63,867 bases of DNA, from contig NZ_JAKFHA010000047.1 in the NCBI RefSeq assembly GCF_021502675.1, forward strand, positions 1 to 63,867. The letters run 5' to 3'. Under the pieces are notes generated by a model. The model saw nothing but the letters and a program-made list of their open reading frames with translations. It was not told the DNA's origin and did no database searches. This document shows positions 33,642 through 44,437 of the stretch, piece after piece. Both the position numbers and the translations under genes were made by a program. This stretch comes from Yinghuangia soli. Its GTDB lineage: Bacteria > Actinomycetota > Actinomycetes > Streptomycetales > Streptomycetaceae. How positions within the stretch are numbered: position 1 is the stretch's first letter; each line of letters opens with the position of its first letter.

Positions 33642-34172
33642 TCAGGCCTGCACCGGCACCGGGCTCGCCCGGCGGTAGAGGATCGTGCCGCCGAGCAGGA
33701 ACGCGACGCCGACCACGGCCAGCCCGGCGGTCTGCGCACCGGCGCCGGTCTCCGCGAGCCGGGCCTGCGGGACGGGCGCGTTCCACTTCTGCACCGGGGC
33801 GGGCTCCTCGACCACCGGCGCGGCGGGCGGCACGTACGCGGCCTGCACCTCAGGCGCCTCCGGCTTCACGCGCGGCGTCGGCGTCCACGACGGCGGGCAG
33901 GGGGTCTCCGGCGGAGCCTCGACCGGGGCCGCGTTGGCGCACACGCCGCCGAAGACCGGGTTCAGCAGGCCCACCACACTGACGCCGTTGTCGCACAGGT
34001 TCACCGGGACCTGGACGGGGAGCTGCGCGGCGTTGCCGCTCAGCACGCCGGGCGAGTCCGCGGCAGCTCCGTCGGCATTGCTGTCGGCGTGCGCGACGCC
34101 CCCGGCACAGGCGGCCAGCGCGCCCGACGCGGCGACAGCAACCAACAGGCTCTTACTCGAAATGCGCTGCAC
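33642..34172 (-). CDS. Long chaplin with sortase signal (ChpA-C type)
   Basis: A 176-residue secreted protein. After a signal peptide (cleavage near A-HADS, residues 28-30), residues about 38-80 are a chaplin domain (SPGVLSGNAAQLPVQVPVN, Cys60, Cys78). A Pro/Glu-rich wall-spanning spacer follows, then the sortase motif LAETG (139-143), a transmembrane helix and an RR tail. Chaplins are surfactant amyloids that let aerial hyphae leave the aqueous phase. Long chaplins (ChpA-C) usually have two domains; this one has a single domain. The gene supports a Streptomyces-like life cycle. Confidence 0.9.
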   Translation of the reverse strand: MQRISSKSLLVAVAASGALAACAGGVAHADSNADGAAADSPGVLSGNAAQLPVQVPVNLCDNGVSVVGLLNPVFGGVCANAAPVEAPPETPCPPSWTPTPRVKPEAPEVQAAYVPPAAPVVEEPAPVQKWNAPVPQARLAETGAGAQTAGLAVVGVAFLLGGTILYRRASPVPVQA

Positions 34173-34350
34173 GGAACGCCGGTCCCTTCGTTCGCAGAGG
34201 GCGGGACCTGTTCCCGCGAAGACGTTAACGTCGCCAGTGGGGTCAAGTTACTCAAATTGAACATTGATGACCTCTACCGGATTTCGGGTCATTTTCATTT
34301 CTTCGCCACCAGATAACCCAAATGGCCGCACCCCCACGCCGACCTCGGCA

Positions 34351-34974
34351 TCAGTCGGAGCCGCCGGTCCGGTGGCGACGGTAATGGCGTGCGGAGCGGG
34401 CCCGGTTGCCGCAGGACGGCGAGCACCATTCGCGGCGCGGGTGGTCCTTGACGAAGTAGAGGACGCAGCCCGGCGCCAGGCAGGCCCGCAGCCCCGCCTC
34501 GTCGCCCCTGCTGAACATGCCGATGGCCTCCTCGGCAATGGCCGAGACGGCCGCCCCGGCGGCATGGCCCTGGGTGCGGACGTGCCGGACCGGCGCCTCC
34601 CCCGCGACCCAGGTGAGCGCGGACCAGGTCGGGACCGCGCCGGCAGCCTGGTTGACGGCGGCGATGGCGGCGTCCCGTTCGCGGATGGCCGAGGCCGCCG
34701 CGGTGCGCGGGTCGCCGGTGGCCTCGGCGGCGAGCCGGCGCAAGGCGTCGCGCAGAAGCACCAGGCGTCCGGCGAGGTCCGCAGTGTCGGCCGCGGTGAT
34801 GCCTGCCAGGTCGTGGTCGGCGAGCAGCGCGATACGCGGGGCCACGGCGCGCAGCCAGGCGCGGGTGCCGTCGGGGTCGGCGAGCGCGTCGTGGACGCCG
34901 TCGCGGTCCGCCCAGATGGTGTTCATCAATTCGACGGGCAGGGGTTCGCCCAGTAGTTGCGCGGTGGTCTCCAT
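34351..34974 (-). CDS. CGNR zinc-finger transcriptional regulator
   Basis: A 207-residue regulator of the CGNR family. The N-terminal ABATE-like region (MNTIWADRDGVHDALADP) leads to a helical middle and the zinc finger FVKDHPRREWCSPSCGNRARSARHY at the end, with Cys pairs and the CGNR signature. It is divergent from the CMD/AhpD-like gene across the inverted repeat at 35049-35082, its likely operator. Confidence 0.88.
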   Translation of the reverse strand: METTAQLLGEPLPVELMNTIWADRDGVHDALADPDGTRAWLRAVAPRIALLADHDLAGITAADTADLAGRLVLLRDALRRLAAEATGDPRTAAASAIRERDAAIAAVNQAAGAVPTWSALTWVAGEAPVRHVRTQGHAAGAAVSAIAEEAIGMFSRGDEAGLRACLAPGCVLYFVKDHPRREWCSPSCGNRARSARHYRRHRTGGSD

Positions 34975-34992
34975 GGATTCACTGTATCTCGC

Positions 34993-35082
34993 TTCTAACG
35001 GTTGCAGTCCGTTCCAAGCGTTGACATCCGAGAAGCGACGGGTCATGATTCTGACGGTTGAACACGCACTCAACCGTTAGAA
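34993..35082. promoter_or_regulatory. CGNR operator candidate: three TTCTAACGGTTG half-sites
   Basis: TTCTAACGGTTG at 34993-35004, TTCTGACGGTTGA at 35049-35061 and its inverted partner TCAACCGTTAGAA at 35070-35082 (one mismatch, spacer ACACGCAC). The three copies fill the divergent region between the CGNR regulator and the CMD-like gene, near both promoters. Confidence 0.65.
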
Positions 35083-35122
35083 CTACCGCAAGCACCGCAA
35101 CTGATGAAGGAGCTCTGTCCCC

Positions 35123-35671
35123 ATGTCCGGTTTCCCCCTCGTCGACCCCGCCACGGCCACCGGCAAGGCCGCGCAGCTGCTCGCCGACGTCCAGAAGGCG
35201 CTCGGCGTCACGCCCAACATGACCAAGGCGATGGCGAACAGCCCAGCACTGCTGGAGGGTTACCTGGCGCTGTCCGGCGCGCTCGGCCGCGGCGCCCTGC
35301 CCGCCGCGGTCCGCGAGCGGCTCGCCCTGGCCACCGCGGAGTACAACGGCTGCGAGTACTGCCTGTCCGCGCACACCTACATCGGCGCGAACATAGCCAA
35401 GGTCGACGCCGATGAGCTGGACGCGGCCCGCGACGCCAAGTCGTCGGACCCGCACGCGGCGGCGCTGCTGGCGCTGTCGGACGCCTTGGCCCGAGGACGC
35501 GGCACGGTCGACGGCAGCGTCGTGCGCGAGGCCCGCGAAGCCGGGGCCACCGACGCCGAGATCGGCGAAGTCGTCGGCCACGTCGCCCTCAACGTCCTGA
35601 CCAACTACTTCAACATCCTCGCGGAGGTCGCGAACGACTGGCCGGCCGTCAGCCCGCGCACCGCCGCCTGA
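35123..35671 (+). CDS. AhpD/CMD-like peroxidase-related protein
   Basis: A 182-residue carboxymuconolactone-decarboxylase/AhpD-family protein. The redox centre CEYC (Cys77-E-Y-Cys80) with His84 (NGCEYCLSAHTYIGAN) is intact, giving disulfide-reductase or alkylhydroperoxidase potential. GGAG lies 9 bp before the ATG. Divergent from the CGNR regulator and probably induced by alkylating or oxidising compounds through it. Confidence 0.88.
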   Translation: MSGFPLVDPATATGKAAQLLADVQKALGVTPNMTKAMANSPALLEGYLALSGALGRGALPAAVRERLALATAEYNGCEYCLSAHTYIGANIAKVDADELDAARDAKSSDPHAAALLALSDALARGRGTVDGSVVREAREAGATDAEIGEVVGHVALNVLTNYFNILAEVANDWPAVSPRTAA

Positions 35672-35677
35672 TCCCCC

Positions 35678-35775
35678 TGGACACCCTGCTCACCTGACAC
35701 CCTGCTCAGCTGACACCCTGCTCACCCGAACGCCGGCTCGCCCGACCGCCGGACGGTCGAACGGTCGGACGGTCG
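35678..35775. repeat. Two tandem repeat blocks in the 35672-35976 gap
   Basis: Block 1 (35678-35726) has three copies of a 16-17-bp unit TGACACCCTGCTCACC, the first with an extra G. Block 2 (35752-35775) has three copies of (A/G)ACGGTCG. No gene is seen in this 305-bp gap. They look like slippage repeats, and block 2 could be a binding array. Confidence 0.55.
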
Positions 35776-35976
35776 GATCCGGCAGGTGAACGCACGGTCC
35801 CGGCCGCCACCCGGCGGCCGGGACCGCCGCGCGGCGAGGCGACCCCTGGGCGCTTCCGAGCCCACTGCCGCGCGGCACCGCACAGCCGCCCGGACGAACC
35901 GGACCGGCGCCCTCCGCCTCTTTGAATGGCGATCTTTCTCCTATATGACTGGGGAAAACTTCGCGGGAGGTGGCGC

Positions 35977-37707
<1,731 letters not shown>

Positions 37708-37834
37708 CCCCGCCGCCCTTCACCACGCGTCCCCGATGCCCTGGAACTCGCGGCCCTGACGCCCTTCGCCAAACGCCCCTGACGCCTTTGCCCCCGCGCC
37801 TCTGACGCCCTCGACCCCGCGGAGCCGAACTCCC

Positions 37835-38737
37835 ATGTCCGACGCACCCATCTCCACACCCGTCATCATCGAGGCCGCGATCAACGGTGTGACGTCCCGC
37901 GACCGCAACCCGCACGTCCCGATCACCCCCGCCGAGATAGCCGAGGACGCACTCGCCTGCTTCGCGGCCGGCGCGGCGGTCGTGCACAACCACATCGACC
38001 GCTACGGCCGTACCGAAGCCGAAGCCGCCGAGCGCTACCTGGAAGGCTGGCGCCCGATCCTCGCGGCCCGCCCGGACGCACTCGTCTACCCGACGGTCCA
38101 CGCCTCCCCCACGCCGGGCTACGAGCACCAAGTGCTCCTCGCCGAAAGCGGCTTGGCCCGCATCGGGATCGTCGACCCGGGGTCGGTCAACCTGGGCGGC
38201 GTCGACAAGGACGGTGTCCCGGCCGGCTCGTTCGTCTACGCCAACTCGTACGACAAGATCGCCCGGGCGTTCGAGATCTGCGCCGACCACCGCCTCGGCC
38301 CCAGCATGGCCATCTACGAACCGGGCTTCCTGCGCACCGTGGTCGCGTGGTGGCGCGCCGGCCGCCTGCCCGCCGGCTCCATGGTCAAGCTCTACTTCTC
38401 CACCGAACGCGGCTACATGGGCGCCCCGTTCGGCCTCCCCCCGACCGCCGCCGCGCTGGATGCGTACCTGGAGATCCTCGACGGCTGCGACATCCCCTGG
38501 GCAGTCTCCGTGGTCGGGGGCGACGTCATCGCCGAGGAGGTCGCCCGCCTCGCCCTCGCCCGCGGCGGCCACCTGCACCTGGGCCTGGAGTTCTACGCGG
38601 GCGACCGGCAACCGACCAACGCCGAACTCGTCACCGAGGCCGTCCGCCTCTGCGAAAAAGCCGGCCGCCCCGTAGCCACCCCCGACGAAACCGCCACCCT
38701 CCTCAACCTCCCCCGCCCGCGCCCCGACCAGGCCTGA
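37835..38737 (+). CDS. BKACE (beta-keto acid cleavage enzyme, DUF849)
   Basis: A 300-residue TIM-barrel enzyme of the 3-keto-5-aminohexanoate cleavage family, which condenses a beta-keto acid with acetyl-CoA to give acetoacetate and an acyl-CoA. Zinc ligands appear as VVHNHID (His-x-His, about 48-54) and GGHLHLGLE. The substrate pocket differs among subfamilies, so the beta-keto acid is unknown. It follows the amidohydrolase by 127 bp. Confidence 0.9.
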   Translation: MSDAPISTPVIIEAAINGVTSRDRNPHVPITPAEIAEDALACFAAGAAVVHNHIDRYGRTEAEAAERYLEGWRPILAARPDALVYPTVHASPTPGYEHQVLLAESGLARIGIVDPGSVNLGGVDKDGVPAGSFVYANSYDKIARAFEICADHRLGPSMAIYEPGFLRTVVAWWRAGRLPAGSMVKLYFSTERGYMGAPFGLPPTAAALDAYLEILDGCDIPWAVSVVGGDVIAEEVARLALARGGHLHLGLEFYAGDRQPTNAELVTEAVRLCEKAGRPVATPDETATLLNLPRPRPDQA

Positions 38738-38816
38738 CGCTCGCCTCCACCACCGTCCCCCTCCCCGGCGACCGCGAGCCGCGCAGCTCGTACATCAGCG
38801 CTCCAGGCAGACGAAG

Positions 38817-39587
38817 TTGAGGTTATATACTTTCTACTTCTGCCCAGCACCCGATGCTGCCGTCGCCGGGGAGGCCACCATCGCCAGCCGGTTCCACGCT
38901 TCCGGCCCCGGTACCGCCGCTCTGGTCACGGGCCCCGAAGGCCTGTCGCGGCCGACGAGTTCGCAGCAGGTGGCGGAGTACATCCGGCGGCTGATCTTCG
39001 ACAAGACGCTCCGCACCGGCGACCGCATCCCCCAGGACGAGATCGCCGCCGACCTGCGCGTCAGCCGCGTCCCGGTCCGCGAGGCCGTGATCGCCCTGGA
39101 CCGCGAAGGCTGGGTGACCCTGGAGCCGCACCGCGGCGCCTTCGCCAACGGCCTGGACGAGAACTCCACGCGCGACCACTACGGCATGCTCGGCCAGCTC
39201 TACGGCTACGCCGCCGCGCGCGCCGCAGAGCGCGGCAGCGACGAGTCCTTCGCCGAACTCCAGTCTCTGCACCGCATGTTGCAGGCCGCCACCGACCCCG
39301 GCGAGTTCTTCCACCGCAACACCGCCTACCTGCGTCAGCTCGTCGCCATGGCCCAGTCCCGCCGCATCGAGACCATGACGCGCGTCTTCACGACCAACCT
39401 CGTCCCCGGCAACTTCTTCGAAGAAGTCCCCGGCGTCATGCGCATCCAAAAGCGCAGTCTCAAGGCCGTCACGAAGGCCGTCACCACCCGCAACGCCGAC
39501 GCAGCACAAACAGAACTAGCCACGATGCTCCGCACCCAGGCCGACAACGTCGTGACGCTACTCCGGTCACGAGACCTCCTGGCCTGA
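38817..39587 (+). CDS. GntR-family regulator (FadR/FCD type)
   Basis: A 256-residue regulator. The N-terminal winged helix (SSQQVAEYIRRLIFDKTLR; RVSRVPVREAVIALDREGWV) is followed by an FCD-like all-helical effector domain with possible metal ligands (FFHRNTAYLRQL). The ORF begins with TTG at 38817, which lies next to an AT-rich promoter-like stretch (TTATATACTT), so the true start may be further in. It probably controls the preceding BKACE/amidohydrolase genes. Confidence 0.8.
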   Translation: MRLYTFYFCPAPDAAVAGEATIASRFHASGPGTAALVTGPEGLSRPTSSQQVAEYIRRLIFDKTLRTGDRIPQDEIAADLRVSRVPVREAVIALDREGWVTLEPHRGAFANGLDENSTRDHYGMLGQLYGYAAARAAERGSDESFAELQSLHRMLQAATDPGEFFHRNTAYLRQLVAMAQSRRIETMTRVFTTNLVPGNFFEEVPGVMRIQKRSLKAVTKAVTTRNADAAQTELATMLRTQADNVVTLLRSRDLLA

Positions 39588-39693
39588 CCCGGCCACTCTT
39601 CCTTGCGCCGACGACACAACGGTCGGATCGGGCGCGGCGTCCGGCGTCCGGCGTCCGCGATGGTGTCCAGGTACTCGTGCTTCACCAAGACGG

Positions 39694-40518
39694 TCAGCGC
39701 GGGCGGTCTCCGGCGATGGTCACTCTGTGGAGGACTCGTTCGGCGCCTCCTGTGTCCCCCACCACCGCGTGCTGGGTGCAGCGGTTGTCCCAGATGACCA
39801 GGTCGCCTACCTGCCAGCGGTGCCGGTAGACCAGTTCGGGGCGGGCCACCTGGGCGTACAGGTACTCCAGCAGCGGGGCGCTTTCCTCGATGGTCCAGCC
39901 TTCGAAGTGGGAGGTGTAGTCGCCGTTGACGAAGAGGGCCTTGCGGCCGGTCAGCGGATGGGTGCGGACGACCGGGTGGGTCTGGGTGACGGCGTCGCGC
40001 TCCAGGCCGGCCTGGCCGGCGAGTTCGGTGCCGCGGTGGACAGCACGGAGGCCGTCGAGGGTGTGCCGCAGGCCGGGTGAGAGTTGTTCGTAGGCGCCGT
40101 ACGCGTCGGCCCACATGGTGTCGCCGCCGAGGGGCGGGAGGACGCGGGCCAGGAGCATGGTGAGCGCGGGCGGGCAGGGGGCGTGGGTGGTGTCGGCGTG
40201 CCAGCGCTGGGTGACCGGGGTGGGGTCGTGGATCTTCATCAGGCCCGGGTAGCCCTCGATGCTCGGGACGTACGGGTGCACGGACACCTCGCCCCACTGC
40301 GCGGCGAACGCGAGCTGGCGGCTCGGCGTCACGGCCGACTGGCCGCGGATGCACAGGACTTGGTGTTCGAGGAAGAGGTCTTGGAGGCAGCGTACGGTCG
40401 CCTCGGTGGTGTCCTCGGCGAGGTCGATCCCGGTGACGAGGGCGCCGAGGGCGGTGGAGAGCCGCTGGACGTTCAGCCCCGGCGCAGGGGCGGCGGGCTG
40501 GGTCGTTTCGGCGGTCAT
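39694..40518 (-). CDS. TauD/TfdA-type Fe(II)/2-oxoglutarate dioxygenase
   Basis: A 274-residue dioxygenase. The metal triad is His107-x-Asp109 in WHADTTH plus the distal His (about 252) in RCTQHAVVGD, and HPLTGRKALFVN and the terminal RVTI match the 2-oxoglutarate-binding Arg region. It may oxidise sulfonates, phenoxy acids or carnitine-like substrates. GGAGG lies before the ATG, and the gene follows the LDH2-type gene by 31 bp, so it is third in the ligase operon. Confidence 0.9.
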   Translation of the reverse strand: MTAETTQPAAPAPGLNVQRLSTALGALVTGIDLAEDTTEATVRCLQDLFLEHQVLCIRGQSAVTPSRQLAFAAQWGEVSVHPYVPSIEGYPGLMKIHDPTPVTQRWHADTTHAPCPPALTMLLARVLPPLGGDTMWADAYGAYEQLSPGLRHTLDGLRAVHRGTELAGQAGLERDAVTQTHPVVRTHPLTGRKALFVNGDYTSHFEGWTIEESAPLLEYLYAQVARPELVYRHRWQVGDLVIWDNRCTQHAVVGDTGGAERVLHRVTIAGDRPR

Positions 40519-40549
40519 GGCACCTCCGGATCTGGGGGGACGAACGCGG

Positions 40550-41650
40550 TCAGTCGAGGCCAGGTACGCCGAGTTCGGCGGCGTGGCGGTCTATTTCGTC
40601 GCGGAGTGCGGCCGGAAGGGGGATGCCGTGGGCTTCTCGGTGGGCGCGGCGTTCGTTTTCGAGTTGGCCGGGGACGAGGACACGGTCGACGCCGGCTGCG
40701 GTCTCGGAGCCGGTGATGTCGTCGATGAGGGTGCTGGTTCGGATGCCGAACTCACCGGCGGGGAGGAAACGTTCGGGGTCGAGGCCGAGGAAGACGAAGC
40801 CCTTGGCGACCCGGTCGCGGCCGTGTGCCGGGGACGCGGTGTGCTCGGTGCGCCCGAAGCTGCTGCCGGTCAAGACGCCGGCCAGCAGTTCGACCAGGAC
40901 GGCGAGGCCGAAGCCCTTGTGGCCGCCGAACCACTGCAGGTGTGCGATCGACGCGGCGTCGGGGTCGGTCGTCGGCCGGCCCTGCTCGTCGTTCGCCCAG
41001 CCGTCGGGGATCGCGGTGTCGCCGCGCTTCTTGGCCAGCAGCAGCTTGTTGCCGGCGACCGCGGTGGTGGCGACGTCGTAGACGATCGGCGGCTTGTCGC
41101 CCGCGGGCACGGCGTACGAGAGCGGGTTGGTCGAGAACAGCTGGGTGATGCCGCCGTACGGAGGCACGATGGTCGGGCCGTTCTGGAAGCAGAGGCAGAT
41201 CAGCCCGGCCTGCGCGGCGCGCTCGGTGTACGCGGCCAGCGCGCCCAGGTGGGTGCCCTCGCGGACCGCGACCGCGGCGATGCCGTGCTGCCGGGTCCGC
41301 TCGGCGAGCAGGCGGACGGCTTCGAGACCGGTGATCTGCCCGAAGCCCAGGCCGCCGTCGAGCAGCAGGGTGCTCCCCCGGTCTTCGACGAGCCGCGGCT
41401 GGGCGGCCGGGTCGAGATGGCCGGCGCGGATGCGGGCGACGTACAGGCCGAGCAGGTGCGCGCCGTGCGAGTCGACGCCGCGCAGGTCGGCCTCGACGAG
41501 CAGTTCCGCTACGGTCGCGGCGTCGGCGGCCGGTGCACCGAGGGCTTGCAGGACGCCGCCGAGCACCTTGCGCAGGTGCTCCGCGGCGACGGGGGGCGGT
41601 ACGGCCACGTCGGTGGGCTCCTCGCTCGCGTCGGACGGGGCAGTGCTCAT
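40550..41650 (-). CDS. LDH2/MDH2-family malate/lactate dehydrogenase-like oxidoreductase
   Basis: A 366-residue NAD(P)-dependent dehydrogenase of the Ldh2 fold (VDSHGAHLLGLYVARIRAG; FSTNPLSYAVPAGDKPP; GGHKGFGLAVLVELLAGVL). Members act on malate, sulfolactate, ureidoglycolate or imines such as delta-piperideine-2-carboxylate. The ATG overlaps the ligase stop (ATGA), so they are translationally coupled and belong to one pathway. Confidence 0.9.
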   Translation of the reverse strand: MSTAPSDASEEPTDVAVPPPVAAEHLRKVLGGVLQALGAPAADAATVAELLVEADLRGVDSHGAHLLGLYVARIRAGHLDPAAQPRLVEDRGSTLLLDGGLGFGQITGLEAVRLLAERTRQHGIAAVAVREGTHLGALAAYTERAAQAGLICLCFQNGPTIVPPYGGITQLFSTNPLSYAVPAGDKPPIVYDVATTAVAGNKLLLAKKRGDTAIPDGWANDEQGRPTTDPDAASIAHLQWFGGHKGFGLAVLVELLAGVLTGSSFGRTEHTASPAHGRDRVAKGFVFLGLDPERFLPAGEFGIRTSTLIDDITGSETAAGVDRVLVPGQLENERRAHREAHGIPLPAALRDEIDRHAAELGVPGLD

Positions 41651-43377
41651 GAGGTCTCCGCTCGGGTGTCCGCTCGGTTCTCGACTCGGGTGTCCGCTGG
41701 GTTCTCCACCCGGGCCGCCTGGCTCTCCGCTGCGCGGTCCCACGTCCCGGCCGTGACGCCGCGCTCGCGGAGCACGTGCTTCTGGATCCGCAACGACGTG
41801 GTGTTGCGCGGAAGTTGCTCGACCACGTCGATGTAGCGCGGCACCATGTAGCCCGGCATGCGGTCGGCGAGGTGCTGTGCCAGTACGGCGGGGTCGACCT
41901 TGTCGCCGTCGGCCGGGACGACGGCGATCATCACTTCGTCGCCGCCGAACGATCCCGGGACCGCGAACGCCGCGCACTCGGCGACCGAGGGGGCGTCCAG
42001 CACGAAGGCCTCCACCTCGAACGAGGAGATGTTCTCCCCGCGGCGGCGGATTGCGTCTTTCATGCGGTCGACGAAGTAGAAGCGGCTGTCCTCGTCCTGG
42101 CGGAACGCATCGCCGGTGTGGAACCACCCGTTGCGCCAGGCCCGCGCGGTTGCCTCGGGCATTTTGTAGTAGCCGGCGTTCAGCGCCCAGGGGGCCCCGG
42201 CTCGGACGACCAGTTCGCCGGTGGCGCCGACCGGGACGGGCACGTCGTGTTCGTCGACGACGCGCACCTCCGCCCAGGGGTAGCCGGTGCGGACCCGCCC
42301 GCTGGTCTGCCAGGGGCCGTGGTCCCAGCCGGTGACGACCAGCGGCGGCACCTCGGTCATGCCGTACGACGTGGCCACTCGGACCCCGAATCGCGCCTCG
42401 AAGGCGGCGATCTCGGCGATCATCGGGCCCAGGACGATGCCGCGCAGCGGGTTGTCGGCGTCGTCGGGCCGCGCGGGGAGCGAGTGCAGCAGCGCGGTCA
42501 TGGGTCCGACCAGCCCGGCCGCGACGGCTCCGGCGGCGCGTACGTCGTCCCAGAAGGCGGTGCCGCTGAACTTGTCGCGGGTGACGAAGCGTCCGCCGCG
42601 CGACAGCGTGTAGTGCAGCGCTCCGAGACCGGATATGTGGAACAGCGGCATCGGGCAGTAAAGCGCCTCACCAGTGGTGAGCGTGTCGTCCGGAACCCAG
42701 GACCAGTAGCCGTGCATGGCCGCCCAGGGCGTGACGACCCCCTTGGACGGGCCGGTCGTCCCGGACGTGTAGAGGATCGCCGCAGTGTCGTACCCCTCTA
42801 CTTCGTGTCCCTCTCCTTCGTCCCCCTCTACGCCGCACGCCGCGTCGGCGACCTCGGGAACGGAGTCGGGCAACCGGCCGCCCGAGGACACAACTGCCTG
42901 CCCGAGTGTGCCGGATGCGTCCGATTCCCCGACGATCACGACGTTCCGCAGGCCCGGCAGCCCGTCCGCCACCTCGGCCAGCCGGTCCAGGAACCCCGCC
43001 GCGACCACCACCGCCACCGCGTCGGAGTCGTCCAGGACGTGCGCGAGCATGCGCCCGAAGTACGCGCTGTTCACCGGCACCGCGACGTTCCCCGCGGCTG
43101 CGGCACCGAGCCACACGAGTGCGCTGTCGAGCGGGTCCGCGATCAGGTACGCGACGTGCTCGCCCGGCGCCACGCCCGCGCTGCGCAGCGCCGCCGCCCA
43201 GCGCTCCGCCGCGGCCGACGCGGCCCGGTAGGTCAGGCGGCGCCCGTCGACATGTTCGAGGAAGACCGCGTCGGGCGTGGCCGCGGCCCAGTGCCGTAGC
43301 GCGTTCGGCAGGAGGAGGCGGCGGTCCGGCAGCATGCTGCCGGGGTCGGGCGGCTGCGCACTAGTGCGGTCGGACAA
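41647..43377 (-). CDS. Acyl-CoA synthetase / AMP-dependent ligase
   Basis: A 576-residue adenylating enzyme with the P-loop-like TAAILYTSGTTGPSKGV, A4 YGMTEVPPL, A7 region GWFHTGDAF, A8 RMKDAIRRRGENISSFEVE, and a late catalytic Lys region (LRIQKHVLRERG). The C-terminal tail is an Asn/Arg/Asp/Glu repeat (RVENPADT). It activates an unknown carboxylic acid to CoA thioester. The start is TTG at 43377, with AGGAG 8 bp before. Divergent from the TetR gene across the TTGTATATT motif. Confidence 0.88.
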   Translation of the reverse strand: MSDRTSAQPPDPGSMLPDRRLLLPNALRHWAAATPDAVFLEHVDGRRLTYRAASAAAERWAAALRSAGVAPGEHVAYLIADPLDSALVWLGAAAAGNVAVPVNSAYFGRMLAHVLDDSDAVAVVVAAGFLDRLAEVADGLPGLRNVVIVGESDASGTLGQAVVSSGGRLPDSVPEVADAACGVEGDEGEGHEVEGYDTAAILYTSGTTGPSKGVVTPWAAMHGYWSWVPDDTLTTGEALYCPMPLFHISGLGALHYTLSRGGRFVTRDKFSGTAFWDDVRAAGAVAAGLVGPMTALLHSLPARPDDADNPLRGIVLGPMIAEIAAFEARFGVRVATSYGMTEVPPLVVTGWDHGPWQTSGRVRTGYPWAEVRVVDEHDVPVPVGATGELVVRAGAPWALNAGYYKMPEATARAWRNGWFHTGDAFRQDEDSRFYFVDRMKDAIRRRGENISSFEVEAFVLDAPSVAECAAFAVPGSFGGDEVMIAVVPADGDKVDPAVLAQHLADRMPGYMVPRYIDVVEQLPRNTTSLRIQKHVLRERGVTAGTWDRAAESQAARVENPADTRVENRADTRAETS

Positions 43378-43523
43378 CGCGGTTCTCCTCTGCGGTGCGG
43401 TCAGGTGCCGTGCAGTGCGGAGTGGAACGCGGTTCAGGTGAGCGGCCGTCGAGTCCGAGCGGGTCCGAGCGGGTCAGTTCGGGTCCGGTCGGGATCCGCG
43501 GGGCGCGAACGGTCAGCGTACAA

Positions 43524-43532
43524 AATATACAA
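43524..43532. promoter_or_regulatory. TTGTATATT motif, copy 1 (TetR/ligase divergent promoter)
   Basis: AATATACAA (plus strand; TTGTATATT on the minus) lies between TACA and TGTA arms (43519-43538), an AT-rich island in GC-rich DNA. The same 9-mer is at 48014-48022 upstream of the CoA-transferase. Likely a TetR operator shared by the pathway. Confidence 0.5.
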
Positions 43533-43601
43533 TCTGTAACCCGAGGTCGAGGCTCGAGCAGCGCCCGGGATCGGGCCGCGGCCCGCGGATAGAATGCGGC
43601 C

Positions 43602-44225
43602 GTGCCGACACATGAGCTGCCTCCACGAGCCGTGGACACGATGACGCGCTCGCAGCTCGCACGCCACCGCCGCGTCACGGACGCCGTCATCGACCTGATC
43701 GGCGAGATGGATCCGGCCAGTCTGCAGATGCGCGACGTCGCGGAGCGGTCCGGCGTCTCGCTCGCGACGATCTACCGCTACTTCTCGTCCAAGGACCACC
43801 TGCTCGCGGCCGCGGTCGCGGATTGGCAGGCCCGGCTGACCGAGCGCGTGCTGGGCGAGATGAGCCTGGGCCGTACGCGCCTGCCCGCGGAGGCGACCGC
43901 CGAGGAGCGGGTGCTGCGGTTCGCGCAGCGCGAGCTGCGGGCGTTCCAACGCCAGCCGAACTTCGGGCACTTGGCGGTGTCGCTGATCGCCTCGTCGGAC
44001 CCGTACGCGAGCGAGACGATCGCGCGCATGCAGACGTCGTCGCGCCAGGCGATGCACGCGCTGATGGCGGACCTGCCGCCGGAGACCGCGGAGACCATCC
44101 AGATCGCCGTGCAGGGTGTCGTGCTCTCCAGCCTGATCGCCTGGATGACGGGACGGAAGGCGTGGCCGGAGATCCTGGCGGACGTCGAGCGCGTCACGCG
44201 CCTGGTCTTCTCCGCGCTGCGCTGA
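43602..44225 (+). CDS. TetR-family regulator
   Basis: A 207-residue regulator with the N-terminal HTH (MRDVAERSGVSLATIYRYFSSKDHLL) and an all-helical ligand domain. It is divergent from the acyl-CoA ligase operon with an AT-rich operator-like sequence between, so an acyl-CoA or acid inducer from this pathway is likely. GTG start at 43602. A perfect terminator hairpin follows. Confidence 0.9.
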   Translation: MPTHELPPRAVDTMTRSQLARHRRVTDAVIDLIGEMDPASLQMRDVAERSGVSLATIYRYFSSKDHLLAAAVADWQARLTERVLGEMSLGRTRLPAEATAEERVLRFAQRELRAFQRQPNFGHLAVSLIASSDPYASETIARMQTSSRQAMHALMADLPPETAETIQIAVQGVVLSSLIAWMTGRKAWPEILADVERVTRLVFSALR

Positions 44226-44349
44226 CCGCGCCGCAGACATACGCAAGGCACGTGCACGGATCGCGGGCCTGCGAACGCCCCGGCTCGGCGGCGGCCGTCC
44301 TCCCTGGTGCGGGCGGCCGCCGCCGGCCGGGCCGGCGTGTTGCGTCGGC

Positions 44350-44406
44350 ATCCCCCCCGGGGGGGGGGCGGGGGCGTGCGCGCGGGGGGGGGGCGCCCCC
44401 CCCCGG
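44350..44406. repeat. Poly-G/C homopolymer tract and duplicated segment
   Basis: Runs of up to 10 identical G or C, with alternating strands. A 35-bp segment beginning GGCCGGGC, then GGCGTG, TGCGTCGGCATC, is present at 44328-44360 (degenerate) and again at 44405-44440. Such runs could form G-quadruplexes and are difficult to sequence; the exact count is uncertain. Confidence 0.6.
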
Positions 44407-44413
44407 CCGGGCA

Positions 44414-44437
44414 GGCGTGATGCGTCGGCATCACGCC
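44414..44437. terminator. Terminator between TetR and LLM genes
   Basis: A perfect 10-bp stem GGCGTGATGC / GCATCACGCC with the loop GTCG. It separates the convergent regulator and oxidoreductase genes. Confidence 0.75.
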
